Origin: Sambucus nigra
Lineage: Eukaryota; Streptophyta; Magnoliopsida; Dipsacales; Adoxaceae
Assembly (NCBI GenBank): GCA_949130495.1
Contig: OX422208.1
Span: forward strand, 643,458,023-643,522,022
Length of the DNA stretch: 64,000 bases
Direction: 5' to 3'
In this document: piece by piece, positions 11,842 through 22,696 of the stretch
How the letters are laid out: each line of letters begins with the position of its first letter
Position numbering within the stretch: the stretch's first letter is position 1
The notes under the pieces: generated by a model
Databases searched by the model: none
Told to the model about the DNA's origin: nothing
What the model saw: the letters and a program-made list of their open reading frames with translations, nothing else
Program-made: the position numbers and the translations under genes

Positions 11842-13646
11842 ATGGCTGATGTTCCAGAATCTAGCAATCGAAACGATGGAAGCCCTCCAAATCCATATGC
11901 TCTGCCAAATATTCCAGATCTGGCTGGAATAATTACAAATCTAGCTCAAGGCCAGACCGTCATGCAAGAAACTATGCGTCAACTCATACAAACCCTCCAT
12001 GGCGGTGCACCAACCCATTCAAGACCACGAAGTATTCAAAGAAATACCCGTGCATCTTCTTCGCGTACTAGGCGTACCAATTCATATTGCAATGAGGAGT
12101 CTGAAGATTTTTCTTATCAACCTGGACGAACTTCGTCAGTGCGAGCCACAGATACTGAACAACGTATCACTCTCTCCCCAGAAAGGACCAGTGCGCTAGA
12201 AAGATTAAGCAGAGTATCTCCTTTCGATCGATTAGGTCCTAGGAGGAGAAAAAGTCCTCCTAGAGACCCATCGAGGAGTTTTCGACGACCATCGGACTTA
12301 AGGGAAGGATCTGCCCAGTCGCGACCAGTTGCTCGTCAAGATAGATCCCAGGAAGCCACCTCAACACGATCAACTGCTCGAACCAACAAGCCCGAGGAAG
12401 GAAATGATGCATGGAAAGGTTTTATTCAAAGGCTGGAGGATAGATTGGGGGAAATGGTTAAAGCTAAGAACCCCCTACACCGAACCTTTGTTCGAGGAAC
12501 ACCTTTTGTCTAGTTCATTGTAGATTTTAAACACCATCAAAGTTCAAAGCACCTGTTGTGACCCCCAAATATGATGGAAAGACTGACCTTGTCCTTCATA
12601 TAGAACAATACCAGGTTGCAGCCGACATCTATGCTGTTCCAGATAAGATGAGATGCAGAGCATTCTCGGGAACTCTTACCGGATCTGCTCAAATATGGTA
12701 TAATAATCTTCCTTGGGGTAAGATTTCAACCTTTCTTCAACTGGTCGAGTTATTCATTGGGAATTTCTATTTTTGGGAAAAGCCAGTTAAACAAGTAGCA
12801 CATTTGTTAAGTGTTAGACAAAAAGCTGGTGAGAGTACCAGAGATTATATAACTCGTTTTAATAACGAGAAACTTGAAGTCATTGATTATGAGGAGAAGA
12901 CAACGATTACTGCTTTGATGAGTGGACTACTGCCCAACAAGTTGTACTATACTTTGGCCAATGATCCACCTAGAACCATGTCAGACATGATGGGAAAAGC
13001 GTCCAATATTATGAATGCCAAGGAGGCTATGACTGCAAAGAAGAATATGGATGCCAAAGAAACCAAGGTGGAAGGCGATAAAGCTAAGAAGAAAGAGCAT
13101 AAGAACAATGGTAATGACAAACATTCAAAAAATAGGTCGGTATGGGACGTGATGAAGAAATATAATAATTATACTCCTTTGAAGAAGGATATCAACCATA
13201 TTCTAGAGGAAATCAAGAACAACGAGGAACTAAACTGGCCAGAGAAAATGAAGGCAGACCCTGACAAGAGGAATAAGGCAAAGTATTGCGAGTTTCATAA
13301 AGATCATGGCCATATGACCAAAAATTGCATAGCTCTTCAGAATGAGATTAAAACACTCATCAGACGAGGAATACTGTCAAAGTATATTGATCGTGGAAGC
13401 GAAAGAAGAAACAACGATCGAACTAGAGAGAGGTCTAGATCTCCTCGTTGAGCAGAGGAGAACAAGAAAAGAAACCATGAGGTTGATCCCGAGGATGACC
13501 CCGATCTTCCCAAGAGACCAAGGCAACCAGAACGAGAGGTATTTTCAATACGCTTTGGGTCATTTGACTGTAATGTTATAACAGGTGGAGATGCAGGAGG
13601 AGGAGACCTTACTGCCGAGAGAAAAGCTTATCTCTGTGAGGTTTAA
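11842..13646 (+). pseudogene. gag: Element B gag (Tat type)
   Basis: A first frame (11842-12513, 223 codons) has a Pro/Ser/Arg-rich head with RLSRVSPFDRLGPR and ends at TAG. After a frameshift near 12530, the retrotrans_gag domain follows (12558-13451): TPKYDGKTDLVLHIEQYQ, the core TGSAQIWYNNLP, then the VRQKAGESTRDYITRFN block. A zinc knuckle variant Cys-x2-His-x4-His-x4-Cys (CEFHKDHGHMTKNC) sits near residue 245 of this piece. A TGA at 13449 and a TAA at 13644 lie in frame before the protease. Gag forms the RNA-packaging particle. The TAA is shared with element F. Confidence 0.9.
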
Positions 13647-14374
13647 GCTTGCTCGTACATTCAACAAATAAATCTAGCTGAGGAGGATCACCCGAGAAGG
13701 GTGAACAAAGAGAAGTTAGTCATTGGGTTCTCAAAGAATGACCTTGCAGGTGTTCTATATCCTCATGATGACCCATTGGTGATCAAGATGAGAATGAAGG
13801 AAGTAATGATTTCAAGAGTACTGGTAGATAATGGTAGCTCGGTAGACATCATGTTCTACTCATGCTTCGATAGTTTAAACTAAAGTTATCTCAACTGGAG
13901 CCTTATCATAGACCCCTCCTCGGTTTCGCTGGCGAGAAAGTATTTTCACTTGGGACGATCAAGTTGGATATATTCATTGGTACGTGGCATATTTATCAGA
14001 CAGAAAGAATACGTTTTTTCGTGATGGATAAGAATGTTCAATCATCATACAACATCATCATGGGAAGAGTAGGATTGAAGAAGTTCGAGGTTGTACCCTC
14101 TACAGTACATCAATGCCTAAAATTTCTAATAAATTTTGGAGTAGTTATTGTGAAGGGTGATCAGAAAGTAGCTCGGGAATGTTATTATTCATCCGTCGAG
14201 CAAGAAGAACTGGAGGAATTAAGGAAAAAGACTGCTACTTATCAAGTGGAAGAGGGGGCAAAAATTGAAACATTGGATCCTAGAGATGAGTCGCAACTCG
14301 TGAAGGGTCAAGTGGTGGAAGCTACTGAAAATATCATTATGGACGATGAGCACCTGAACGTACTACTCAAGTAG
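13647..14374 (+). pseudogene. pol: Element B protease region
   Basis: The frame continues with ACSYIQQINLAEED and reaches the aspartic protease active-site motif VLVDNGSSVDIMFY at about 13827-13860 (catalytic Asp-Asn-Gly here). A stop at about 13881 and a frame change lead to the second half (13964-14374), where YNIIMGRVGLKKF is the conserved second protease block. It would process Gag-Pol inside the particle; this copy is broken. Confidence 0.88.
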
Positions 14375-15359
14375 GTTCGTCGTTGGAAGCCTCACTAAAA
14401 CAGGAATTGATAACTTTCCTTAGAAGCAGAAAACAGACTTTTGCATGGAGTCATGAAGATATGCCTGGGATAAACCCAAATTTCTTATGTCACGAGCTCA
14501 ATGTGAATAAGTAGATCAAGCCTGTGAAGCAGAGAAGAAGAGTATTCAGTCCCGAGAAGAATCAAGCTATACAGGAGGAAGTCGAGAAGCTCCAGAAAGC
14601 TTGCTTCATTGAAGATGTTAAATATCCAGACTGGTTAGAAAATGTGGTGATGGTGAAAAAGAAGAACAACAAATGGAGGATGTGTGTAGATTTCACCGAC
14701 CTCAACAAAGCATGCCCAAAGGATCACTTTCCATTGCCTCGAATTGATCAACTAGTAGATGCTACATCGGGATACGAGCTGCTGAGCTTCATGGATGCTT
14801 ATTCTGGCTACAATCAGATTAAAATGAACCCTGAAGACACGGAGAGTACTTCTTTCATTACCCCTAGGGGAACTTATTGTTATAATGTTATGCCTTTTGG
14901 TTTAAAAAATGCAGGTGCGACATATCAGAGGCTGATGAACAAAGTCTTTGCTGAACAAATCAGTTGCAATATGGAAGTCTATGTTGACGATATGCTGACG
15001 AAGAGTAAAAAAAGCTGCTGATCATCTAGTTGACTTAAGTCAAACTTTTGATCAACTAGTTGATCAACTAGATAAATACCAAATAAATCTGAACTCGAAG
15101 AAGTGCATATTTGGAGTACGAGAGGCATGTTTCTTGGATACATTATCAACCAACGAGGCATTGAGGCGAATCCTGAAAAGATCAAAGCTCTATTAGGGCT
15201 GCGATTTCCAATGACGAAGAAAGAGGTGCAAAGTCTTACAGGACGAGTAGCAACACTCAACAGATTTGTATCATGAGCAACTGATCGATGTCTCCCATTC
15301 TTCAAGACACTCCGAAAGACTTTTGAGTGGAATGATGAACGTGAGAATGCTTTTCAAGA
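14375..15359 (+). pseudogene. pol: Element B reverse transcriptase
   Basis: The best frame (14524-15021) holds the gypsy RT blocks: VVMVKKKNNKWRMCVDFTDL, LNKACPKDHFPLPRID, FMDAYSGYNQIKM, RGTYCYNVMPFGLKNAGATYQ and the catalytic YVDDMLTKS. Upstream, CHELNVNK-stop-IKPVKQRRR shows one TAG at 14512. Beyond 15010 a one-base change shifts the frame, and the thumb continues as SQTFDQLVDQLDKYQINL. The VDQL there is a small in-place duplication of GATCAACTAGTT, absent from F. All catalytic Asp residues are visible. Confidence 0.92.
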
Positions 15360-16150
15360 CTTGAAGAAATACTTGGGAGCACCTCCACTGTTGTCCAGGC
15401 CGGTGATGGGAGAAAAATTGTACTTGTACCTAGCAGTATCGGAGAATGCAGTTAGCTCGGCATTGATAAGAGTGGAGAATGGAGTACAAAAACCAATCTA
15501 TTACACAAGTAAATCCTTCTTAGGAGTAGAGATCAGATATCCAAGGCTGGAAAAGTTAGCACTGGCGCTGATTGAGGCGAGTAGGATAATGAGGCCATAC
15601 TTCCAGGCTCATACTATAGTCGTATATACTGATATGCCGTTGAGACAAGCCCTTCATAAACCAAAAAAATCAGGGAGATTGATGTACTGGGCAATAGAGC
15701 TCGGAGAATACGATATAGTCTATGAACCCAGATCATCGCTAAAAGGGCAAGCTGTAGCAGATTTTATAGCAGAGTTCACTTATCCTGATACCCCCGAGGA
15801 GCAAAAATTGCTCGCTGATCAACCTGTGGATGTTACAGGATCAACAAACACAAGCTCAGACCAACTCCGATTGGTAAAAGAGCAAGTGGATGTTACAGGA
15901 TCATCAAATTCGAGCTCAGACCAACTCCGGTTGGTAAAAGGGAAAAAAAAGATGATCGACGAAGAGCGAGAAATATCAGGGGAAGATGAAAGGAAGCAAC
16001 AAATATTTCACCGAGGAACTCTGATAGATCAGAAATTTGAAGACGAGTTACCTATATGGAGGCTATATGTAGATGGCTCATCTTGCACTACAGGATGTGG
16101 CGCGGGGATAGTTTTGAACACTCCGGACGAGGTCGACATGGAATAAGCCC
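15360..16150 (+). pseudogene. pol: Element B first RNase H and linker
   Basis: An open frame of 261 codons carries the RT-linked gypsy RNase H (KLYLYLAVSENAVSSALI through KPIYYTSKSFLG, YPRLEKLALALIEA, VVYTDMPLRQALHKP, KGQAVADFIAEF). A low-complexity linker follows with a 20-residue tandem duplication (VDVTGSTNTSSDQLRLVKEQ, then a near copy) at 15826-15945. The second RNase H begins at LYVDGSSCTTGCGAG. The frame ends at a TAA-type stop at about 16144, just after PDEVDME. Confidence 0.9.
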
Positions 16151-16440
16151 TACGTTTCCAATTCGAAGCTTCCAATAATGAGGCTGAGTATAAGGCCATG
16201 ATTGCAGGTCTTAATTTGGCAAAAATTATGGAAGCGCAGCAGGTTATTGTCTTCAGTGATTCTCAATTAATTGTAAATCAAATGTTGGGAGAATATGCAG
16301 TTAGAGGAGATTTAATGATCAGATATCATGCAAAGGCAAAGGAGCTGGTGTCAGAATTTGCTGCTATTCAGCTGGTCAAAATACCATGAATGGAGAATGC
16401 AAGAGCAGATGCCTTAGCTCGATTAACATCAGCTACTCGT
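16055..16440 (+). pseudogene. pol: Element B second (Tat-type) RNase H
   Basis: A second RNase H fold follows the first. The acidic residues are in place: Asp in LYVDGSS, Glu in NNEAEYKAM, Asp in VFSDSQLIVNQ, and Asp in ENARADALARL. One stop at 16144 and one TGA at 16387 (after QLVKIP) interrupt it. A duplicated RNase H of this kind between RNase H 1 and integrase is characteristic of Tat-lineage gypsy elements, and it also occurs in F (58283-58720). Confidence 0.85.
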
Positions 16441-17760
16441 ACCGAGCTACGAAGAATAATCCCAATTGAAGTTTTAGCTGGTCGGAGTATAGATGAAGAT
16501 TTGGCGATGAACTTTATCACCATTGATTTAGGACCATCTTGGATGGATCCCATCAGGGCATATATTGAAGAGGGAGAGTTACCAATTGACAAGCTCCCAA
16601 CCAAGAAATTAAAGTTTAAAGCTGCTCGGTATGTATTAACTAATGGTATTTTATATAGACGAGGAATTATGGCAGGTTTGCAAAGATGTGTACATCCCTC
16701 CGAGGTAAAAGACTTGATTGAAGAGATCCACGAAGGGTCATGTGGAGCCCATGTAGTAGGTCGGATGCTTTTGCAAAGGATGATGACGCGGGGATATTAC
16801 TGGCCGACGATGAGGGCTGATTGTGTAACCTATGACAAGAAATTTGATAAGTGCCAACGCTTTTCCTCCGTCCGAAGAACTCCACAAGCATTATTGACAC
16901 TGATCACTTCCCCTTGGATATTTTCCATGTGGGGAATAGATTTGGTTGGACCACTACCAACGACTAGAGGAAGGTTCAAATACCTCGTCGTCGCAGTGAA
17001 TTATTTTACTAAATGGGTGGAAACTGAGCCTCTCATCGATATGACGTACGAGAAGGTGTACCAATTTATTTGGAAGAACATCATTTGTCAATATAGTCTT
17101 CTTCATGCTTTCATCACAGACCATGGAACACAATTTGATAACGAGGAGTTCGCTGCCTATTGTCATCAATCAAATGTGTTGAAGATCCACTCAGAACCAG
17201 GCCATCCTCAAAGCAGTGGTCAAACTGAAGTGACAAACAGAACACTGCTGAATGGTTTGAAGAAAAGACTGGACGATGCGAAAGCAAATTGGATCCACGA
17301 GTTACAGTCAGTATTATGGGCTTACCGAACTACTCCCCGAGTAGCAACTGGAGAATCTCCATATATGCTAGCGTATGGAAATGAAGCTGTTATACCTGCC
17401 GAGTTAGGCCTCCCAACACACAGGGTACTGAATTTCAATTCCCCTGTCAGCGACTTAATGAGAAGATTGGATTTAGACATGCTCGAGGAAGTTAGAGAAG
17501 AAGAAGCCATTAGAAATGCTGCTTACCAGCAGCGAAAAACTCTATTCTACAATAAGAGGGTGAAGAAGTGTGACCTGAAAGAAGGAGACTATGTGCTGAA
17601 GAAAGTAATTCAAAAGCACAATAAACTGGAGGCAAACTGGCATGGACCATACCGAGTTATAGAAGTTGTTCGACCAGGAGCTTACCGAATAGCAACTTTA
17701 GAAGGGGAAGAGTTCAAGAATGCATGGAACGCAGAGCACCTACGCAAGTATTATCAGTGA
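16390..17760 (+). CDS. pol: Element B integrase, open for 456 codons
   Basis: This is the longest intact transposon frame here. After the RNase H tail (ENARADALA) come the HHCC zinc finger (GSCGAH, then YYWPTMRADC, CQRF), the integrase core with catalytic Asp in WGIDLVGPLP, Asp in FITDHGTQFDN and Glu in SGQTEVTNRT, the C-terminal block TTPRVATGESPYMLAYG and the GPY/F module EANWHGPYRV. It ends naturally at HLRKYYQ. All three catalytic acids are present. It is not a free-standing gene: it is the last domain of a Gag-Pol polyprotein, and the ATG at 16390 follows a TGA. Integrase joins the element cDNA to host DNA in the nucleus. Confidence 0.93.
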   Translation: MENARADALARLTSATRTELRRIIPIEVLAGRSIDEDLAMNFITIDLGPSWMDPIRAYIEEGELPIDKLPTKKLKFKAARYVLTNGILYRRGIMAGLQRCVHPSEVKDLIEEIHEGSCGAHVVGRMLLQRMMTRGYYWPTMRADCVTYDKKFDKCQRFSSVRRTPQALLTLITSPWIFSMWGIDLVGPLPTTRGRFKYLVVAVNYFTKWVETEPLIDMTYEKVYQFIWKNIICQYSLLHAFITDHGTQFDNEEFAAYCHQSNVLKIHSEPGHPQSSGQTEVTNRTLLNGLKKRLDDAKANWIHELQSVLWAYRTTPRVATGESPYMLAYGNEAVIPAELGLPTHRVLNFNSPVSDLMRRLDLDMLEEVREEEAIRNAAYQQRKTLFYNKRVKKCDLKEGDYVLKKVIQKHNKLEANWHGPYRVIEVVRPGAYRIATLEGEEFKNAWNAEHLRKYYQ

Positions 17761-18556
17761 TGAATAAAATGAAGATATTCTGCCGAATTCTTTCTTTTTA
17801 TTGAAAGTTTTTCGGGGAATACTAGTGCTATACACTACTCGGCAAAGCTCAGGCTACTCAAATTTTTTCTCGAAAATGCCAACTAAGGTTGGTCGAGAAA
17901 CCTATATTCCTCCGGGAAGTAAAGCTACCAATATTCCTCCGGGAAGTAAAGCTACCTATATTCCTCCGGGAAGTAAAGCTACCAATATTCCTCCGGGAAG
18001 TAAAGCTACTTGTATTCCTCCGGGAAGTAAAATTTGTATTCCTAATGGAAATAAAACTATATGTTTCTCGTGAAATAAAAGTATTCCTAAAAATGCCAAC
18101 TTATGTTGGTTAGGAAATAAATATATTCTCGAAAATGCCAACTTGATTTGGTCGGGAGGTAAAATTATTTCAAAAAGACTAACTATGGCTGGTCGGGGAT
18201 AAAAACCCACTAACTCTAGTTGGTCGACAAGGAAAATTTAAAGTGATCGAGCAACATTTTTTATACTCGTAACTCTTTAATTATTAATAAGTTGGTCGAG
18301 AAACATAATATTATTTTTACCAAATGACTGCCACAAGTTCAAACTACTCGACAATAAGTTGATCGACAAACTACACAATATTGTTATCTTTTTATCAAAT
18401 ACACATGCACAAATATAAAGTGTTTTACAAGACAACAGCAGTTAAAATTGCGAACAAAAATGAAAGTCTTTCATTAAATCCAAAACAAATTACATTGATA
18501 ATGAAATGAAAGTTACATTGATATTGAAATGTATACTAATTATTACATCAAAATTC
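17761..18556 (+). repeat. Element B 3' region with tandem arrays
   Basis: Between the integrase stop and aORF2 lies a non-coding stretch with two kinds of tandem repeat. At 17904-18062 a 27-bp unit (core TATTCCTCCGGGAAGTAAAG) occurs six times, four nearly perfect. Around it (about 17869-18235) a looser unit of about 40 bp recurs, with a small inverted repeat of the form GCCAAC...GTTGGT. The rest to 18556 is AT-rich with nothing recognised. Neither A nor F shows this array. Confidence 0.9.
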
Positions 18557-19828
18557 CTACTCTACTGGTCTTTTCCCCTCTGCTTTTGACACAGGTTCCT
18601 CGCCAGCAGGCGGATCATTTAAAGCCAGGGGAGAATTTATGAAGTTGAGATCCTTTAACATCCTGATATTCATCATGGATGGTCGATCTAGAAGGTGCTC
18701 GGGACGAGATACTTCAACACTTGAATGGAGATTATAGTCACCGAGATACTTGGAAATTAAGCATCGAGGAATGGCCTGAGCAGGGATCCAACTCATATCA
18801 AGTTTGAATGGTGGCACGAGTAGGTCGAGCAACCCAAGATCATGATAGTCCCACATGTAATGACCATGTTCGAGTTGCAGTACACCTAAGTCATTCAACC
18901 AGCCTTGCTTGTAGCCCTCATTATTGGCATTCTAGATACGATCGTCCAAGTGATAGAGAGCCTCGTTGTACCCAGCCATCCAAAACTCCCTGGGATGCTT
19001 GTGGAATTGATATGTCAGTCTTTCCAGCTGCTCGTGGAGATTCTTGATGAAGAATTCCTTATTCTCCAAGACTGACTTCTGCGTGGAAAGCTGCTCTTCC
19101 AGGTCCCTGATCTTCTTTATCATTTCAGCCAATGTCTGGTTCTTTGCCATCAGCTGGAAGGCCTGGTTTTCTAAGGCAGACTGAGTCCGCTGTTCCTCGA
19201 CAGGAATCCGAGGAGCTCTTGCTCGTCCCCGAGGAGATCTTGCTCGACCACGAGAAGATGTAGATGGGCCATACCTCTTCAAGGTTTCCAACTCGTCCCT
19301 CAAGTTGGCGTTCTAGACTTCCAAGAACGAGAATCCCTCATCATTCACTGGGATTAAGGCGTTTGAAGTAGAAGCTGCAGACTTCAACTATGACAATTCT
19401 CTTTGAAGATTGTTGTTCTCTTGCTCTAACAATTCAACTATTTGCCTGCATTCCTCAACATCACCCTTCAGAGTTCTCTCCCTCACATCGTAGCCAGCAA
19501 AAAGTTTCTCGTAACCCTTGTCGGCAATGATCTGCTGGTACTTCTTCTCGTAACCCTCGTGCAAGAGGGCAGTGGACTCTTTGTATTGTTGCTGCAGATC
19601 TTCGAGGGTGCCTCGGAGATCCTCGATCATGTCATAATAAGCCACATTATTGGCCACTGCTCGATCAAGTAGACACTTCAGATATTGGTATGCTTCAACT
19701 GCTTGTTCAGAAGCATCTTGGCCGAGGATGTCGACGACTTGTGCTGCACTTAGATCTGTGTGACCAGCCTTACAATAATTATTGCATTGCCTCAGCAGCA
19801 CAGTATCATGAGCAGATAATAATTCCAT
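18557..19828 (-). pseudogene. Element B antisense aORF2, coiled-coil protein
   Basis: Reading leftward from the ATG at 19828, one frame runs 424 codons to a stop at 18557, interrupted by three in-frame stops (near 19385, 19312 and 18929). It begins MELLSAHDTVLLRQCNNY, then a helical region (AVANNVAYYDMIEDL), a long coiled coil (ELLEQENNNLQREL; MIKKIRDLEEQLSTQ), an Arg/Ser/Pro-rich patch (SSRGRARSPRGRARAP), and a C-terminal part with HPREFWMAGYNEAL, CLISKYLGDYN and HLLDRPSM. Homologues lie at the same place in A and F, so the frame is real and transposon-borne. Function unknown; no enzyme motif is seen. It is separated from aORF1 by about 200 bp. Confidence 0.82.
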
Positions 19829-20024
19829 CCTAGCCAGAAATTAGCAGAGGAAGAAAATCAATAATCAATAAGAATCAAGACAGAGTATGAAGAAGAGACA
19901 ACAGTATGAATAAACACCAGTTTAAGTTTTATTATACCATGAAGATCAGAAGTACAAGGTTCAGAGTTACATATTCATGATTACAATTGACAAAAGAAAA
20001 ATATAAAGAGAAGCCCGAATAACT

Positions 20025-22221
20025 CTACACCTTTTCCTTGTCCCCCAAAACCTTCTCGGGAGGCTGAGACGAGGAAGTAGGTTGCTCGGAGGGAGTAGAA
20101 AGTTGCTCAGGGAGCGCCAGCAGTTGCTCGGAAGAAGTAATGATTTGCTGAGGTTCCTCGTTAGCAGGCTGGATGGCTGGGGGATGATCTCCCATCACCA
20201 TAGAAGACTCTTCGGAGGTAGCTTCATCCTCTTTTAAGTCTTCAGGCGTTGGAGGAGGATCAGGGATGTGTCGCTGAAAGAGTTTGGAATTTTCATCCAC
20301 TTTCATCTCCTGAAGAGCAGCGACCCATCCATCCCTAAAGTACTTGAGGCTGCCATAGTCCACTTGCGACACCATGGCAGCCAATCCCTTGTTCCACCCC
20401 TTGTCCCAGCCAGCACTGAAGGACTTCTTCACAGCCATTTTCCTCTTCAACTTCTCCGAGGAAAGCTTCTCGAACAGCAGGTTATCAGCAGCTTTTAATT
20501 TATTCTCGACCTCCTCCTTTTGACGACTTACTTCCTGAAGTCGACTTAACTCCTCCTCAGCAACCTTGAGTTTATTTTCAAACTCCTCAGCATTCTTGAG
20601 CTTCCCTTCGAGCTCTTTATTTTTGCCCTCCAAATCCTTTATTATCTTCTCCAACCCCTTGGAGACCTCAACAACCTGAGCTTTTTCCTGCTCGGTGGAG
20701 GCAAGCTTGTTCTCCCAGATTTCCTTGTGAGTAGCATATTTCTGGAGAGAATCTTCCAAAGACTTCGTCAGGACAGCCAGAGCTTCCTCCACCCCAGATG
20801 AGGAGCTTGAAGCTTTAATTGCCTCATCTTTCTTTAAAATTATATTGAAGCAGCTCGTCAACTGTAAAAAAAGAAAATGAAAGCAAGTCAGAAACAGAAA
20901 TGACAAGGAAAATATGAAAAGTTCAAAGTAAGAAGACTTACAGAAGCAAGGTGGCGAGCAGATAACGAAGTGACCATGTCCCGAGTAAGGTTTTCTTCAG
21001 TACCTTGGACCTCAGGAATGATCCAAGACTTTACCGAGCTCATGGCAGAGCTCGGAGGAACAAAAGTTGGAACACCGGTTCCAGTAACTAGGGGCTGAGT
21101 GATGGTGTCAGCAAAATTGATCGAGGAGCTCTTCTTCAGCTTCCTCGGGGGAACAAGGATTGATGCAACCAAGGAAGAGCCCTTGGTCGGTGATATGACA
21201 ATCACCTTGCCTGGAGCAGCAGCCTTGCTCGGGGCCACTGGAGGCTTCTCGGCAACCTTCACAACAGCAGTCGAGGAAGGTGCATCAATTTTCTTTGTCC
21301 ATTCTAGGACATCAATCTTACTTCTTTTAGCCTCTCCAGCACCAGAGGAAGGCTTATCAAAGAGGGTGGGAGGTCTTCTCTTCTTCATCCTTTCACTTAA
21401 AGGAACGTGTGACTCAGGCGAAGAGCTGGTAGAAGCTGGTACTGGCTCTGCGTCGCTTATCACCGGACGAGCAGTGAAAGAAGTGGTATAACTCTTGTAC
21501 TGAAGCAGATACGAAGATGACCTAATGTGCTCGTCGACAACACTCTGATGCAAACTCCAGATAAGTTTTAAGTGCCTTATATTTACGTCTGCTTCCTTTG
21601 GACACTTTCTTTTGCTATCAACTGCAAATAAATAAAAATTATAATATCAGTGGCACATTTTATCAAACACAAAAGAAGCATAATTTCAAAATAAATAAAA
21701 TAAAATAAAAATAACCTATCCCATTTGCCATAGGGAGGGCATCTGGGACCCTGATACACTTCATCTCTTGATAAAGGAGCATGTTGCCAATTTTTTATTG
21801 CAACTCCATGCTCAAAATAGTCCTTATTGGCATCCGGGAGATTGACCACTAAAGCCCTATTCAAAAATCTAGTTTTTAAATAAAAGGTGTTATCACCAAC
21901 TGCCCATCTATAACAAAACATGGTTTCTGGAATTCCTATGCGAGTTCCATGGATTTGATTTAACCTATGAACCCCATTAACTATTCTCCATGTATTTGGG
22001 GCTATTCTTGCAGGAACAACGTCAAAGTATTGATAAAATTCTAGACATAAGGGATTGGGTGGAAAAGAAAAACCACACTCAGCAATAAAGAGACTGGGGA
22101 ACCAATGTCCCTCCGCCAAACGGAAATAATCAGAAAGCTCAGAAAGCTCTTCCAGAACAACCCAGGAGGGAATATAAAAATCAGAACGAAACTTATCAAG
22201 AGATTCAACAGGGTAAACCAT
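20025..22221 (-). pseudogene. Element B antisense aORF1, three exons, Transposase_28-like
   Basis: The start is the ATG at 22221 (MVYPVESLDKF). Exon 1 (22221-21716) encodes a domain like Pfam 'putative gypsy type transposon' (Transposase_28): FRLAEGHWFPSLFIAECGF, FDVVPARIAPNTWRIVNG. An intron at 21715-21622 (GT..AG) leads to exon 2 (21621-20942), with SKRKCPKEADVNI, LLQYKSYTTSF and a Ser/Pro/Lys-rich linker. A second intron at 20941-20862 (GTAAGT..ACAG) leads to exon 3, a long coiled coil (LEKIIKDLEGKNKELEGKLK) ending GDKEKV-stop at 20025. One extra A near 21724 appears to shift the frame across intron 1, judged from F. The job in the element is unknown; antisense extra ORFs are known from Tat elements. 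Confidence 0.82.
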
Positions 22222-22696
22222 GATGAATAAAAGAAATGAAGAAGAAGGAAGAAAATCTTACAGAAAAAGAGTGGATCTGATGAAAACGAACGATGGAAGA
22301 GATGAATACACAGGAGAGAAAGAGGAGATGGAAAACTCGAAAATACAAATTTGAAAAGGTAGAAGACGATGGGAGTGTCTGTGAAGTTTAAATACCTTAC
22401 CTTGAGAAATGGTAAAGTAATGATTACAAAAAGAAACAATTACGCTACCGGCGGCTAGAGGAACAAAAAGGGCGCGGCAATCGAAGCAAGAAGAAACGAT
22501 TACGCTACCGGCGGCTAAAAGGACAAAAAGTACGCAGAGATCGAGGCGGTTGTGAAAATTCAAAAAATCCTGATTCTATGAATTTGGAAAGAGAAATAAA
22601 TACAAGGGAAACACTCCTAAAAATCAGGAGGACTATTTAAAGCTATCATATTCCGAGAAAGAATGTTCCACACTCCTCAAATTTCGAACTATGAAA
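22222..22696 (-). promoter_or_regulatory. Region upstream of antisense aORF1 in element B
   Basis: This 475-bp gap lies between the aORF1 start and the PPT/3' LTR. It must hold any promoter and leader for leftward transcription of aORF1. It includes a direct repeat of about 50 bp (GAAACAATTACGCTACCGGC at 22432 and GAAACGATTACGCTACCGGC at 22493). No clear TATA motif is picked. The regulatory role is inference. Confidence 0.35.

Noticed and set aside
17801..18210. Open frames with repeated IPPGSKAT-type peptides on both strands
   Set aside because: A by-product of the 27-bp tandem repeat, which is a multiple of three and so leaves frames open.
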